Assembly (NCBI GenBank): GCA_006176705.1
Contig: QRFJ01001027.1
Coordinates: 399,976-463,975 of the forward strand
DNA from: Cocos nucifera
Taxonomy: Eukaryota > Streptophyta > Magnoliopsida > Arecales > Arecaceae
Reading direction: 5' to 3'
DNA: 64,000 nt
Shown in pieces: positions 1 to 9,782 of the stretch. Every line of letters begins with the position of its first letter. The first letter of the stretch is position 1. The position numbers and the translations under genes were made by a program. Below the pieces are notes generated by a model. That model was given only the letters and a program-made list of their open reading frames with translations. It did no database searches and was not told the origin of the DNA.

Positions 1-121
1 TTTTATCAAGACCTTGTAGATCCTCTGCTGAACCAACAACTCCTTCTCTTTGCTACCATAGGGTAAAGTTTTCCTTGCCGTCGAACTTCTCAAAATCCAC
101 CATGAATCCACTCGATCCCAT
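1..121 (-). pseudogene. gag: Tork-type gag, N-terminal fragment (broken)
   Basis: Gag forms the particle that packages element RNA. From the ATG at 121 the minus strand reads about 23 codons with the Tork gag hallmark F-E-K-F-D-G-K-E-N-F-T-L-W, then an in-frame TAG at 55-53. The next recognisable piece, L-L-V-Q-Q-R-I-Y-K-V-L, is in another frame, so there is also a frameshift. The same N-terminal motif in degraded form occurs in element D at 18139-18060. The remainder is off the window edge. Family assignment is by motif recognition. Confidence 0.7.
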
Positions 122-189
122 GACTTCAAACAAGTTAAGAATAAATCCCTAACACCCTTCATGATCACACACACCAGCAAAACTACCCT
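122..189 (-). other. Short spacer between LTR and gag of L; no primer site found
   Basis: This 68-bp stretch should hold the inner LTR end and the tRNA primer site. I cannot find the GGCTCTGATACCA complement seen in D, C and H. Compared with the J LTR, about 170 bp of inner LTR is missing, so a deletion that removed the LTR end and the PBS is likely. Confidence 0.45.
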
Positions 190-669
190 TCAAAGCTTTT
201 ATTAATTATATATCTAAGCCTTACTACAATCTTGACCTATTTTCAGTATATATATTTTACAAAGAGTCAAGCCGAAGCTCATAGAAAAACTTTTTAAATC
301 CAAACAACCCACGTACACAAAATAAAAACCCACAAAAATTGAACCGACTATATTTCAAACTGAGCCGACTAACCCGCGATTGGGTCGGCTCTGTCTGGCT
401 CAGTCCCAGACTGAGCCGACCTAATTATGCACCATGCTTGCAGTCCCAAAAATACTGCTCTATATCTGAATTTTCCTCTGAGACCTAGCGAATCCAGTTC
501 TGGACTGAGCCGGCCCAATTTCCAACTTAGCTGGCTCAGTCTCAGGGTGAGCCAGTCTAGTTTCTGAATTTTTCTAGGAGAGCTAATTTCTCTTTTGGCT
601 TGCTTCCATCTTTCCACGACCTATCTCCTCATATTTTCAATACATAGGAGTGCCACTTCTGAACTCACA
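190..669 (-). repeat. 5' LTR of element L (inner end deleted)
   Basis: Aligns with 59930-60373 (LTR of J). It contains a TATATATA stretch near 243-255 and a block at 341-561 with repeated CTGAGCC-GAC/GGC motifs. The outer boundary at 669 ends in CA, matching the ...CTTACA end of the J LTR. The inner boundary is approximate. Confidence 0.75.
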
Positions 670-1280
670 CAAACTCCATCATGGATCGAACAATATCTAA
701 CAAGATTCGATTCCTTCTTTCTGACACCTCATTATGTTGTATGTTCCTAGAGGGATCCATTGAGAGAGAATCCCATTCTCTCCTAGATATGTTAAAAATT
801 CATTAGAAAGATATTCACCTCCTTGGTCTAATTGAAAAGTTTTAATACTCTTTCTAAGTTATTTTTCTAACTCATTACGATATCATTTGAATATTTCAAA
901 TGAATCGAATTTATTCTTTATAAGATAGACATACTCATACCTAAATAGGTTATCAGTAAATGTAATGAAGTAGTAATACCCACCTCTGGTATTACTATGT
1001 ATTAGACCCAAAACATCACCAACCTGTTCACCCTTTCTAGTAAAGGGTGACGTGGTCATCTTTCCAAGAAGACAAGACTCACGGTCATCAATGATTCACA
1101 ATCATTAATGTCGAGGATACCTTCCTTGACTAACCTATTGATCCTATTTTTATTTATACGATCGAGCCCACAGTGCCAAAGATAAGCATCAGTAACATTA
1201 TCTAATTTTGGGCATTTGTTAGACGTATACATTACACTAGGCTGTAATAAAATATAAATGCTATTTCTTAATTATCTATG
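670..1280 (-). pseudogene. pol: Integrase and GAG-pre-integrase region of C (broken)
   Basis: Integrase inserts the cDNA into the genome. In minus reading, 1280-1100 holds the pre-integrase zinc region: L-W-H-C-G-L-D-R-I-N-K-N-R-I-N-R, where B and H read R-L-G-H-I-N-K-N-R, so the second zinc His is lost. The catalytic core follows to 670, with segments matching the paralogs at 34081-34480 (B) and 55270-55870 (H). It is broken by frameshifts and stops and cut off at 670 by the insertion of L. No functional product is possible. Confidence 0.75.
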
Positions 1281-1750
1281 TATTATTGTAACATCATTCA
1301 TAATGATATCATAATAACTTTTCTTTATTGATAAGCAATAACTATCTTGAGCCAAAAGCCCTATAGATATTAAGTTCATCATGACGGATGGACAATAGTG
1401 ACTATCACTCAAAATAGTATTATATGTTTTGAAAACAAGCTAAAAAATCTCTAATGCTAGGACTGGAATATTGCATCCATCCCCAACATTTAGAAATCTT
1501 TTGCCATTTTCAAATTTTCTATCAACTTGAAGTCCATGCAATGAATTGCAAATATGAACTAGACTTTCGATATCCAATACCCAGGTAACATTACAAATAG
1601 AAAAATTACAAGATGTTATCATATAACAATCTTGACTAGAAATTACTTGTTATTTTCTCTTGTTTAGCCTATTTGTTCAAGAGAACAATTTCTCTTCTAG
1701 CTTGCCTGACTTGGGTTAAAATGAACTTCTCATTTTGAAGGGGTTAAGAC
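1281..1750 (-). pseudogene. pol: Aspartic protease / gag 3' end of C (broken)
   Basis: The copia protease cleaves the Gag-Pol polyprotein. A minus-strand open stretch at 1622-1440 carries V-T-W-V-L-D-I-E-S, the protease active-site region with D-T-G-S degraded to D-I-E-S, followed by a G-K-R-F-L-N-V-G-D-G motif also seen in B (33600-33660). Upstream, 1750-1630 should hold the zinc knuckle, but only scraps (N-R-L-N-K-R-K) remain. The reading is interrupted at 1750 by element A and resumes at 12080. Confidence 0.7.
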
Positions 1751-1755
1751 ACCCC
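1751..1755. repeat. Left TSD of element A (ACCCC)
   Basis: ACCCC precedes the 5' LTR of A and is repeated at 12075-12079 directly after its 3' LTR. Joining the flanks with one copy restores the C sequence. Confidence 0.85.
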
Positions 1756-3957
1756 TATTTATGTATGCCCTAGAAGCCAGATTGGCTGACACTTGTAATA
1801 CACTTCTAAGGATAAAATTATAATTTTAATTATAAATAATAAAATAGGTTATTTTTTATCATAAAGTGTATTTCAAAGTGTCTGTGATACATCCCTTGAG
1901 TTAATGGTAATGATAGTTCATATTTTTAAGAGTTGAAAATTTAAATATGAATTTTCATTATTAACTCATAAAATGCTCCCATCATTGATCCGAAAGGTTG
2001 GTGTACGATCACTTCTTTTGGATAGATGAGTCTTGAGTCTACGGTATAGAGATATCGGAGTGAGAGTATAGGTACATGTTAGAGAATGAGGGCACTGAGC
2101 GTGACCACCTCAAGCAGTCATGAGGAAGTCTACCTTCTCATCGATGACTGGTTCGAAGCTACAGTGGTGTGTCTAGTTCTTTGATCTGAGATGCATCGAC
2201 AGTTCACCTTGAGGGTGTTATAGTTTGACTACACCATAACTCAGTCTTCTAGCTATTTGGAATCCTGAATGTATGTTGGCTATAGCATGTTCATTGTAGG
2301 AATTGGATTGCACCAATAAGGGATCTACCTCGGTAGATGAGAAGTAGCCCTATTATGATCATGAGAGTCAAGTTTATAAGTCTATGGCCATGGTAGAGTG
2401 AAATAATAGAAAGAGTTTCTATTAGAGTTTTCATATTGGACTTGAATTGAATGATTAATTCATATGATGGATATTAGGATTTGACGAGATCACCTTAACC
2501 CTAATCCGGTTGGGGCTCAAGATAGAGGAACTTAATCACATAAGTAACTGCACCAAGAGGTTTGCTTTTAGTTCTAATGGACTGACACCATATGCTACTA
2601 GGTATCACTGGTGGATTTTGGGAGCAATTAGAATGATTTGGATGATCGATCATACTAGTTGTCTGAACTAGAAAAGTTCTGATCAATCGGAAGATGTTTC
2701 GATGATGCCGATGATAGAGATCATGACATATCCCATTACCATACGAAACTGAACCTAATCAGATCATAAAAACAAGGGTTTGGATTTGGACATCATCAAT
2801 TGGATTAACCTAGTTCAATTGATTTGAATAAGATTCAATTAGATTCAAGAAATCATGCTAGCACACGATTGAGCCTAATGTTCTCCTTTAACAATCATTA
2901 AAGCTTGTCTCGACTGAGCCAAATATATTTGGGCTCACTTAGAAACCTTTACTTAGTCTGACTAGAGCTTATCTAGGTTAGAAAAGGGTTGTCTTAATTT
3001 ATGAAATAAATTTGAGACAACACCTATCATTTTCCGTCACCTGCTAAATCTTATCTTCGGACATTGGTCAAATGTTATTGACCTTGCACACTTAGATATC
3101 TACCCATATGTCATGCACCAATAGGAGAGAACCTGGGGACTTATCTCCCTGCTAAAAAGTAGATAGGCAAGGGGCACACGCCTAGGGAGGCATGTGCCCC
3201 ATGAGGATAGAAGATGGAGTCCCTTCTGTATGGGACTCTAGTTGCTTCAGGGACTAGGTGGCGCCAAGAAGACTTGTTTGACCCAATCTTAGTGACACCT
3301 AAGGAGAGTTTTGAGGGACTCTAATCTGATTGGATCGGATGATGTCATCCCACTAATCAGATTTAGATCCTGCATGGCGCAGCAGGGTCTATATAAACCC
3401 TGTCTGTACCTAGAATTCAAGGATTCTGCCTTTAGCCCATGCCACATAGCCCCTCTCCCTCCTTCTCCATACCACCCTCTGATCCTCTTCTCCTCTTCAT
3501 GCCCAAAGTCCCTTGGGCATGAAGAAGGTGTGATCCAAGCAAGTGAAATTAGCTAGGAAAGGAAGAAGGCAGCACCGCTGCAAGAGACAACGACTGTTCT
3601 TCAAAAGCCATTTTGAAAACCTTCAAGATTAGATCCAGATCTGATTTTTAGAGGATTGATTGAGAAGGAGATTATCTTCAAATCTTGCCCAAGTGGATAT
3701 CGATCGAGGCCAAGCACTTGCATGGCTACATCTAGAACCTCAGGCAAGCATCAGGATCATCACAAGGTAATTGGATCACCCAAAATAAAGATATAATTAA
3801 ATTAGATTTAATTTTTATTTTTTTATTATAGATTAATAAGATTAGATCTGAGGAGTCTTAGATTTGATTAGGATCTTAGAGAAAAATTTTTGAAATATCC
3901 CTCCTGATCCAATCAGATCTGAACGAACTTGATTCGAAAAATAGGTTTTTTCCTTCA
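1756..3957 (+). repeat. 5' LTR of A
   Basis: 2202 bp, paired with 9783-12074. The start has drifted to TATTTATGTATGCCC where the 3' LTR reads TGTTAGATATG; the end is CCTTCA, directly before the PBS. A TATA box lies at 3389-3397. The short open frame at 3311-3556 lies inside LTR sequence and is not considered a gene. Confidence 0.92.
3389..3397 (+). promoter_or_regulatory. LTR TATA box of A (5' copy)
   Basis: CTATATAAA in GGGTCTATATAAACCC, preserved identically in the 3' LTR at 11497-11505. This is the likely pol II promoter core of the element; transcription would start some 25-35 bp downstream. Confidence 0.7.
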
Positions 3958-3958
3958 A

Positions 3959-3972
3959 TTGGTATCAGAGCC
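3959..3972 (+). promoter_or_regulatory. tRNA primer binding site of A
   Basis: TTGGTATCAGAGCC, one base after the LTR end. It is complementary to the 3' end of plant initiator methionine tRNA, the usual copia primer. Confidence 0.92.
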
Positions 3973-5779
3973 GGATTCCATAATTCTTTAGATGTGATTT
4001 TAATTTATTTTTGATCTGATAATTAGATGATTTCAAATGTCACATTAGATGTGATTAGATCTAAAATTAGAAAATTAAAAATTAAATAATCTAGATCTAA
4101 GATGTATGAGATGCATGACTAGACTAGGAATAGAATTATTCTATGTGTAGTCTAGCTTGATCATAATTTTAATTTGATTAATTATAATTTTTAGATCTAT
4201 TTATTTACTATTTTCTAATATTATAAATATTATAATTAGATCTAAAAAGTAGAAAATAAATTTATTTAATTTATTCATATGAGATATGACAGATGCATAT
4301 TCAGACTAGTTGTTAAATAGTTCTACTAAATTTTCTAGAATAAATTTTAATTTGATATGATCAAATTTAAATCTTATTTTTTAGATATTTTTGAGATAAT
4401 TTAGATCTGAAAACATGCATAATATGATACATGAGTTGTATGCAAAGCATGTTTTTAGTTAGATTAATTTTTATATATGTGATATATGATTAAGGCATTT
4501 CCCTTGGCTGTCGATCATAAGAACGAAGTAGGGTTTAAAGACCCTCTCCTCCCATTCGATGGGGTATTCTTATGGTGTATAGGCGTGCTGCGCGTTCAAT
4601 CTTAATCAAAAATCAAAACTTATTTTCTGCAAAACCCTAGATCCAGAAATTCTGAAATCCTAGATCCTGAAATCCTAAACTTAATTGAGAATTAAGATTA
4701 TGAAATATATTAGATTTAAAATTAAAAATTTTTAGATCTAAGATATATTCATAAAATTGGATTCGGACTTGGGTAGCTCAATTAGGCCCAGCGGTTGATC
4801 AAACTGAATCAAGAGTTGATTAGGTGGGATTAAGAATACTTAAATTGACCAGCCTAATAGGATTAAGTCTAGGTCAAGATCGAGTCACATGAGTGATCGA
4901 TCAAGTTAAGACATAATTAGGCTCAGTGGTTAGAGTCTAGACTGTAGGCTAACCCGATTGGTTCTGGTTCAATAATTTAGTGTCAAAGGTAAGTTTGGTA
5001 GATACGATCTACTAATTTTTAATTGGGAGCTACTCGACTCGATTGCATTCTTGTCGAGTTAATGGTATATCCCTTCCACCGGTCTCACTTACTTGACCAT
5101 ATTTGTCAACCTAGTCCTATCTTATCTAAGGTGGCTAACAATCCGAGCTAACCCATGCCAGTAGGTTAGTCGTAATGGTTATGGCTATGTCAAGTCAAGT
5201 TTAAAGAGATCTAAATCAAATCTTTCTAAGAAAAGATTAAGTCTAAGGTCTTCCACCATTGTAGATGTGCGGGCCCCTCTCAGGGTTGATTGTTCTCAGC
5301 TGGTCACAGTGGTTTAGTTGCACCAGAAAGATGCAACCATGTCTATTAGGCATTGGATGCTACGGACTGGAGGATGGATTGGGCTCAATATTTTGGATAC
5401 GATGAGAGAGACCCAATTAGGAATCCAATCTGTGTAAATAGTGGGTCTAACTTAACTATGGAGTGGATCAATATTCTAGGTGTAGTGAGATTCATGAATT
5501 AGAGACCAAGTCTGGATGCGCCATAATTAAAGAATCAATGGACAAAAATTGTTCACTCATTGGCTCACCAATAACTATTAGGTGAGGTGATGAGTCAGTG
5601 GGATTGCACCATCCACTAGAAATCAGTAATCATGGAGATTTTTGCATCTCTACAAAGAGAGTGTAGGGATCCGAGAAATTAGTGGGAGCTAATTTATTTA
5701 AAAATCAAACCACTAAATAAATTGGTTAAGTCTTAATTACAAAATCTAATTAGAAACTTTGACTCTATACAGAAAAAAA
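3973..5779 (+). other. Long untranslated leader of A
   Basis: About 1.8 kb between PBS and gag without a credible gene. It holds a conserved stretch at 4541-4566 containing CCCATTCGATGGGG, which is also found in the leader of C (14021-14046, opposite strand). It also has a block around 5030-5095 similar to one in the leader of B (31780-31850). Long leaders are typical of Angela/BARE elements, where RNA packaging and dimerisation signals are expected. Confidence 0.7.
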
Positions 5780-6640
5780 ATATCTGCATCCAATCCACTA
5801 ATCCATATCCTGGACATGCATAGACTGACCAGACCCAATTACAAGGATTGGCTCCAAAACTTTAAAATTATTTTGGGTTCCGAGAAGTTGACTCATGTAT
5901 TGGACTAGGATCCCCCTATCTTATCAGCTCATCCGTCCGCTGAACAGAGAGCGTCTCTTGACAAATGGATGGATGAAGATAATAAGGCTAGATACTACAT
6001 GTTGAGCTCAATGTCTGATGAGCTTCAGTGCCAACATGAAGATATCAAGATTGTCCGCTAAATGTTGGCTCACCTGCAAGAGTTGTTTGGTGAATAGAGT
6101 CGCGCAGCCAAATATCAGATCACTAAACGACTATTTAAGTCCAAAAAGCATGATGGGTAGTCAGTCCAAGATCATTGTCTGATGATGATCTAGGACTTGG
6201 AAGAGCTTGAGAAGCTCGGAGTGAAGTTAGATCAGGATCTACAGAATGATATAATTCTGCAATCCTTGACTGATGCGTATGGATAGTTCATCATGAACTA
6301 CCATATGCATAAACTTCAGAATACTCTAGTCGAGCTTATGAATATGCTGGTTATGCTGAGCTTTCCATGAAAGGTTTTAAAGGCTCAGTACTTGCTATGG
6401 AACGGACCTCTTCCAAGAGAAATTTTTTTTGGATAGAAGAAGTCTATGAAAAAGCAGAAGGTGGAAGGTGAAAAGAAAACAAAGGCAGAGCTGAAGAAGA
6501 AAGCCGCTGACAAAGAAAAGTATTTTCATTATAATACTGACGACTACTTGAAGCAGAACTGTCCTACATACCTGGCCACCCTGGAGAATAAGAAGGAGAC
6601 AGATCCTTCTAGAGGTATGCTCGTCATTGAATCTAACCTT
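5780..6640 (+). pseudogene. gag: gag of A (broken)
   Basis: Copia Gag with a UBN2-type domain. The frame starting near the ATG at 5816 reads L-T-R-P-N-Y-K-D-W-L-Q-N and continues to S-M-S-D-E-L-Q and L-E-E-L-E-K-L-G-V. The same frame is crossed by stops at 5906, 6059, 6095, 6158, 6191 and 6284; five of the six replace Gln expected in the family (CAG/CAA to TAG/TAA). The zinc knuckle at 6521-6561 reads Y-F-H-Y-N-T-D-D-Y-L-K-Q-N-C, so most Cys/His ligands are lost by TGT-to-TAT and CAC-to-TAC type changes. The authentic start codon was not identified. Confidence 0.85.
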
Positions 6641-7109
6641 ATGGTTTCTTTTGCATCCAGTTGGATGCTTGACTCTGGTTTTAGTGCTCATTTGTGCACT
6701 TCCATGCAGGATCTTGAGGATAGCAGGAGGCTAAGGGATGGTGAGATGATCCTACGCATAGAAAATGGAGCAAGGGTTGCTGCTGTGGCCGTGGAAACCT
6801 ATCCTCTTTGACTACCGTCTGGCTTAGATTTAGTACTTAGGAATTATTATTATGTGCCTACTGCAAGTAGGAATTTGATTTTTGTTTCATGTTTAGCACA
6901 AGAAGGCTATGTAATTAGTTTTCTTAAGGACCATTGTAAAATTCTTTATGAAAGAAATAAAATTGCAAGTGGTTTTCTTATTAACGGTCTCTACCGGTTA
7001 CATATTGATGTATCTGTCTTTAATATCGAGCAAAATGTGAATGCCATAAGATCAAATGACCTAGGGATAATCCAAACAATAGGTATATCTATGGCACCTA
7101 AGGCTAGGT
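6641..7109 (+). pseudogene. pol: Protease region of A (mostly open)
   Basis: Polyprotein-processing aspartic protease. W-M-L-D-S-G-F-S-A-H-L-C at 6662-6697 is the D-S-G-S-S-A-H-L-C active site of this family with one Ser changed to Phe; the catalytic Asp remains. Downstream runs G-E-M-I-L-R, then a stop at 6809-6811. The frame 6854-7126 carries the family's Y-Y-V-P-T-A-S-R-N-L-I-F-V-S segment and the L-I-N-G-L-Y-R-L-H-I-D strand before the integrase region. One stop separates the two open pieces. Confidence 0.8.
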
Positions 7110-7980
7110 CATATAACAGAAGATAGAATCAACAAATTGGAGGAAACTGGACTATTGAGTTCATTGACTTTCTAGTCATATCCAATTTATGAATCATGTC
7201 TTCATGGCAAAATGACTAAGCTCCCTTTTATAGGACATGGGGAAAGGGCCACGGAACTACTTGCCCTAGTACATATTGATGGGTGCGATCTATTTGATGT
7301 GCCGGCTAGAGGCAACTTTGACTACTTCATAACCTTTATCGATGATTTATCTCGATATGGATATGTGTATCTTATGAGACACAAATCTAAAGCCTTTAAA
7401 AAATTCAAGGAATTCAGACGTGAAGTTAAAAAGCAAACTAGAAAACCCATTAAGGTTCTTCGATCAGATCGAGAAGGTGAATACCTTAGTCGAGAATTCT
7501 TGGACTATCTTAAGTAAAATGGCACAGTCTCTTAATGAACTCCACATAGAACACCTCAACTCAACAAGGTTTCAGAATGGAGGAAATCAGATCCTATTAG
7601 ATATGGTTCGATCCATGATGAGCTTCACAGACCTTTCCCTGATTTTCTTTGGGGACATCAGTTGTTAACTTGCAATATATTTACTGAATAGGGTTTCCTC
7701 TAAAACCGTTCCTACCACACCGTATGAGATATGGCATGGTAAGAAACCAAGTCTGAGTCATCTCAGAATTTGGGGTTGTCCGGCTCATGTCAAAAGACAA
7801 CAAGCGGACAAGTTAGAGTTTAGGTCCTTTAGAGCTCGATTCATAGGATATCCTAAAGAGTCATTAGGATATTATTTCTACATTCCAGAAGACCACAATG
7901 TGATTGTGAGTCGACATGCCATCTTTCTTGAAAAATAGTTTATTCAAGATAGCGGCATTGGAAAGCAGATCAAGCTTGAT
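7110..7980 (+). pseudogene. pol: Integrase of A (broken; zinc domain deleted)
   Basis: The usual L-W-H-L-R-L-G-H part of the pre-integrase zinc domain is missing: the sequence passes from S-Y-N-R directly to E-D-R-I-N-K-L-E in a shifted frame. The core is open at 7212-7517, with first catalytic Asp in H-I-D-G-C-D, second in I-D-D-L-S-R-Y-G-Y and R-S-D-R-E-G-E-Y. It ends at TAA after D-Y-L-K (family: K-E-N-G). Downstream, E-I-W-H-G-K-K-P-S-L-S-H-L and G-C-P-A-H-V-K-R-Q-Q at 7725-7805 are recognisable in another frame. Confidence 0.82.
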
Positions 7981-9060
7981 GAGAAAGTCTCACAAGTACA
8001 ACGAGCTAAGGACCAATTGGAACCAAATCAGGTTGAGCCAATAAGAACACTACCTCCTCCACCTCGTAGATCGGAAAGAGTTTTCCATCCCCCAGAGAGA
8101 TACTTAGGTATTATTTCAGAGGAAGTAGAGGAAATGTTCCTCGTAGGTAATGGTGTTCATGGTGATGATCCCAAAACCTATAACGAGGCGATATCAGATA
8201 TCGACTCCGAGAAATGGTTAGAGGCAATGAAGTCAGAAATTGACTCGATGCACTCAAACCAAGTCTGGACCTTGGTAGATCCACCAGAAGGTATAGTACC
8301 TATTGGGTGTAAATGGATCTTCAAGAGAAAGATTGGTGCAGATGGAAATGTGGAGACATTCAAGGCTAGACTAGTGGCAAAAGGTTATAGTCAATGCATG
8401 AAGGCATTGACTATCAGGATACCTTTTCTTCAGTAGCTATGCTAAAATCCATCCGCACATTGCTTGCTGTTGCAGCCTATTTCGATTATGAAATATGGAC
8501 AAATGGACGTGAAAACGATGCATTCTTAAATGGATATCTTGAGGAAGATATCTATATGGAACAGCCGCTAGGTTTCACATCCAGTGATACTGATCACAAG
8601 GTTTGCAAGCTGCAAAGGATCCATATATGGACTTAAGCAAGCATCTCGGAGCTGGAAACACTCATTTTAATGATGTGATCAAAATTAGTTTGGTTTCATC
8701 AAAGAATGAAGGAGGAACCATGTGTTTTCAAAAAGGTCAGTGGGAGCGCTGTTGTCTTCCTCGTATTGTACGTGGATGACATCCTCCTTATTGGAGAATG
8801 ATATTCCCATGTTGACCACAGTTAAAATATGGTTATCCTAAAGAATTCTCCATGAAAGACCTAGGAGAAGCATCCTTTATTCTAGGAATTAAGGTCTATA
8901 GGAGATAGACCGAATAGGATGCTAGGACTTTCACAGAAGATGTACAAATAGGAAGTACTAAAGAGGTTTAGCTATGAAAAACTCTAAGAGGGGATTAATA
9001 CCCTTCAGACATGGTATTCATCTTCTCCAAGAAGATGTGTCCCAAGCACACCTGAGGAAA
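7981..9060 (+). pseudogene. pol: Reverse transcriptase of A (broken)
   Basis: RT copies element RNA to DNA. N-terminal part is open at 8017-8436 with W-L-E-A-M-K-S-E-I-D-S-M, G-C-K-W-I-F-K-R-K and K-A-R-L-V-A-K-G-Y-S-Q. A frameshift follows, then 8394-8636 carries H-E-G-I-D-Y-Q-D-T-F-S and N-G-Y-L-E-E-D-I-Y-M-E-Q-P. The catalytic Y-V-D-D is intact at 8769-8780, after P-C-V-F-K-K-V-S-G-S, but lies in a frame with nearby stops. The thumb region to 9060 is badly broken. Confidence 0.85.
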
Positions 9061-9770
9061 TAGAACGCATGAGCAAGATCCCTTATGCTTCTGCAATAGG
9101 GAGCCTCATGTATGCCATGTTATGTACACGACCTGATATAGCCCATGCTGTGAGTGTCACAAGCAGATATCAGTCAAATCCAGGTGAAGAACACTGGACT
9201 TCTATGAAATGTATCCTTAAGTACTTAAGAAGAACTAAGGATATGATGTTGGTTTTTGGTAATGGAGAACTCCAAGTCCAGGGATATATAGACTCAGATT
9301 TTATATCCGATATAGATGATCGAAAGTGGACATCTGATAGTTTATTTATGTGTAATGGTGGTGCTATTAATTGGAAGAGTTCCAAGTAGACAGTGATAGC
9401 AGATTCCACCATGGAAAGCAGAATATATCGCTGCGTCAGAAGCTGCGAAGGAAGGCATTCTGGTACAAGAAGTATAAGAAGTTTACCAGAAATTAGATCG
9501 AGTAATGCCATTGGATGCCATTTCTTTATACTGCGATAATAATGGCACCATAGCCCTTGCTAAGGAGCCGAGGTCTCAACAAAAATTAAAGCACATCGAG
9601 CGGCTATACCACCTCATCTGCGATTATCTTGAGAAAGGTTACGTCGAGGTCAAAAGAGTTGACTTTGTAGACAATGTGGCAAACCCACTTATAAAGCCGT
9701 TGGGCTAGCAGAAGATCAAAGCCCACCTTGAGAAGATGGGATTTAGATTTGTATCGAGTTGGCTTTAGGT
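9061..9770 (+). pseudogene. pol: RNase H of A (broken)
   Basis: Degrades RNA in the RNA:DNA hybrid. The open frame 9069-9389 starts in the RT/RNase H connection (Y-A-S-A-I-G-S-L-M-Y-A-M) and includes Y-I-D-S-D-F with the first RNase H Asp and G-G-A-I-N-W-K-S-S-K, then TAG where the family has Gln. The C-terminal part is open at 9505-9708 with L-Y-C-D-N-N-G-T-I-A-L-A-K-E-P and ...V-A-N-P-L-I-K-P-L-G. A frameshift separates the two. Confidence 0.85.
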
Positions 9771-9782
9771 CAAGTGAGAGTT
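9771..9782 (+). promoter_or_regulatory. Polypurine tract of A
   Basis: CAAGTGAGAGTT directly before the 3' LTR, after GGCTTTAGGT. The same place in B reads CAAGTGGGAGAT. It primes plus-strand DNA synthesis. Confidence 0.8.

Larger units (their letters stand above)
1..669 (-). mobile_element. Element L: 5' end of a Tork-type Ty1/copia retrotransposon, off the left edge
   Basis: Read on the minus strand, this is an LTR (669 down to about 190) followed by the start of gag (121 down to 1); the rest lies left of the window. The LTR part aligns with the LTR of element J at 59930-60373, including TATA-like and GAGCCGGCTC-rich stretches. The outer end ...ACTCACA stops at 669, and base 670 resumes integrase sequence of element C, which is uninterrupted in the paralog near 55270-55285. 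L is therefore an insertion into C. The 5-bp flank is CAAAC at 670-674; the other TSD copy is outside the window. Confidence 0.8.

Noticed and set aside
661..690. Recombination junction between L and C by microhomology
   Set aside because: The LTR of L ends in CA exactly at 669 and the C sequence resumes at 670, so ordinary insertion explains it better.
3311..3556. 81-codon open frame near the end of the 5' LTR of A
   Set aside because: It spans the promoter and R region of an LTR, and no motif was recognised.
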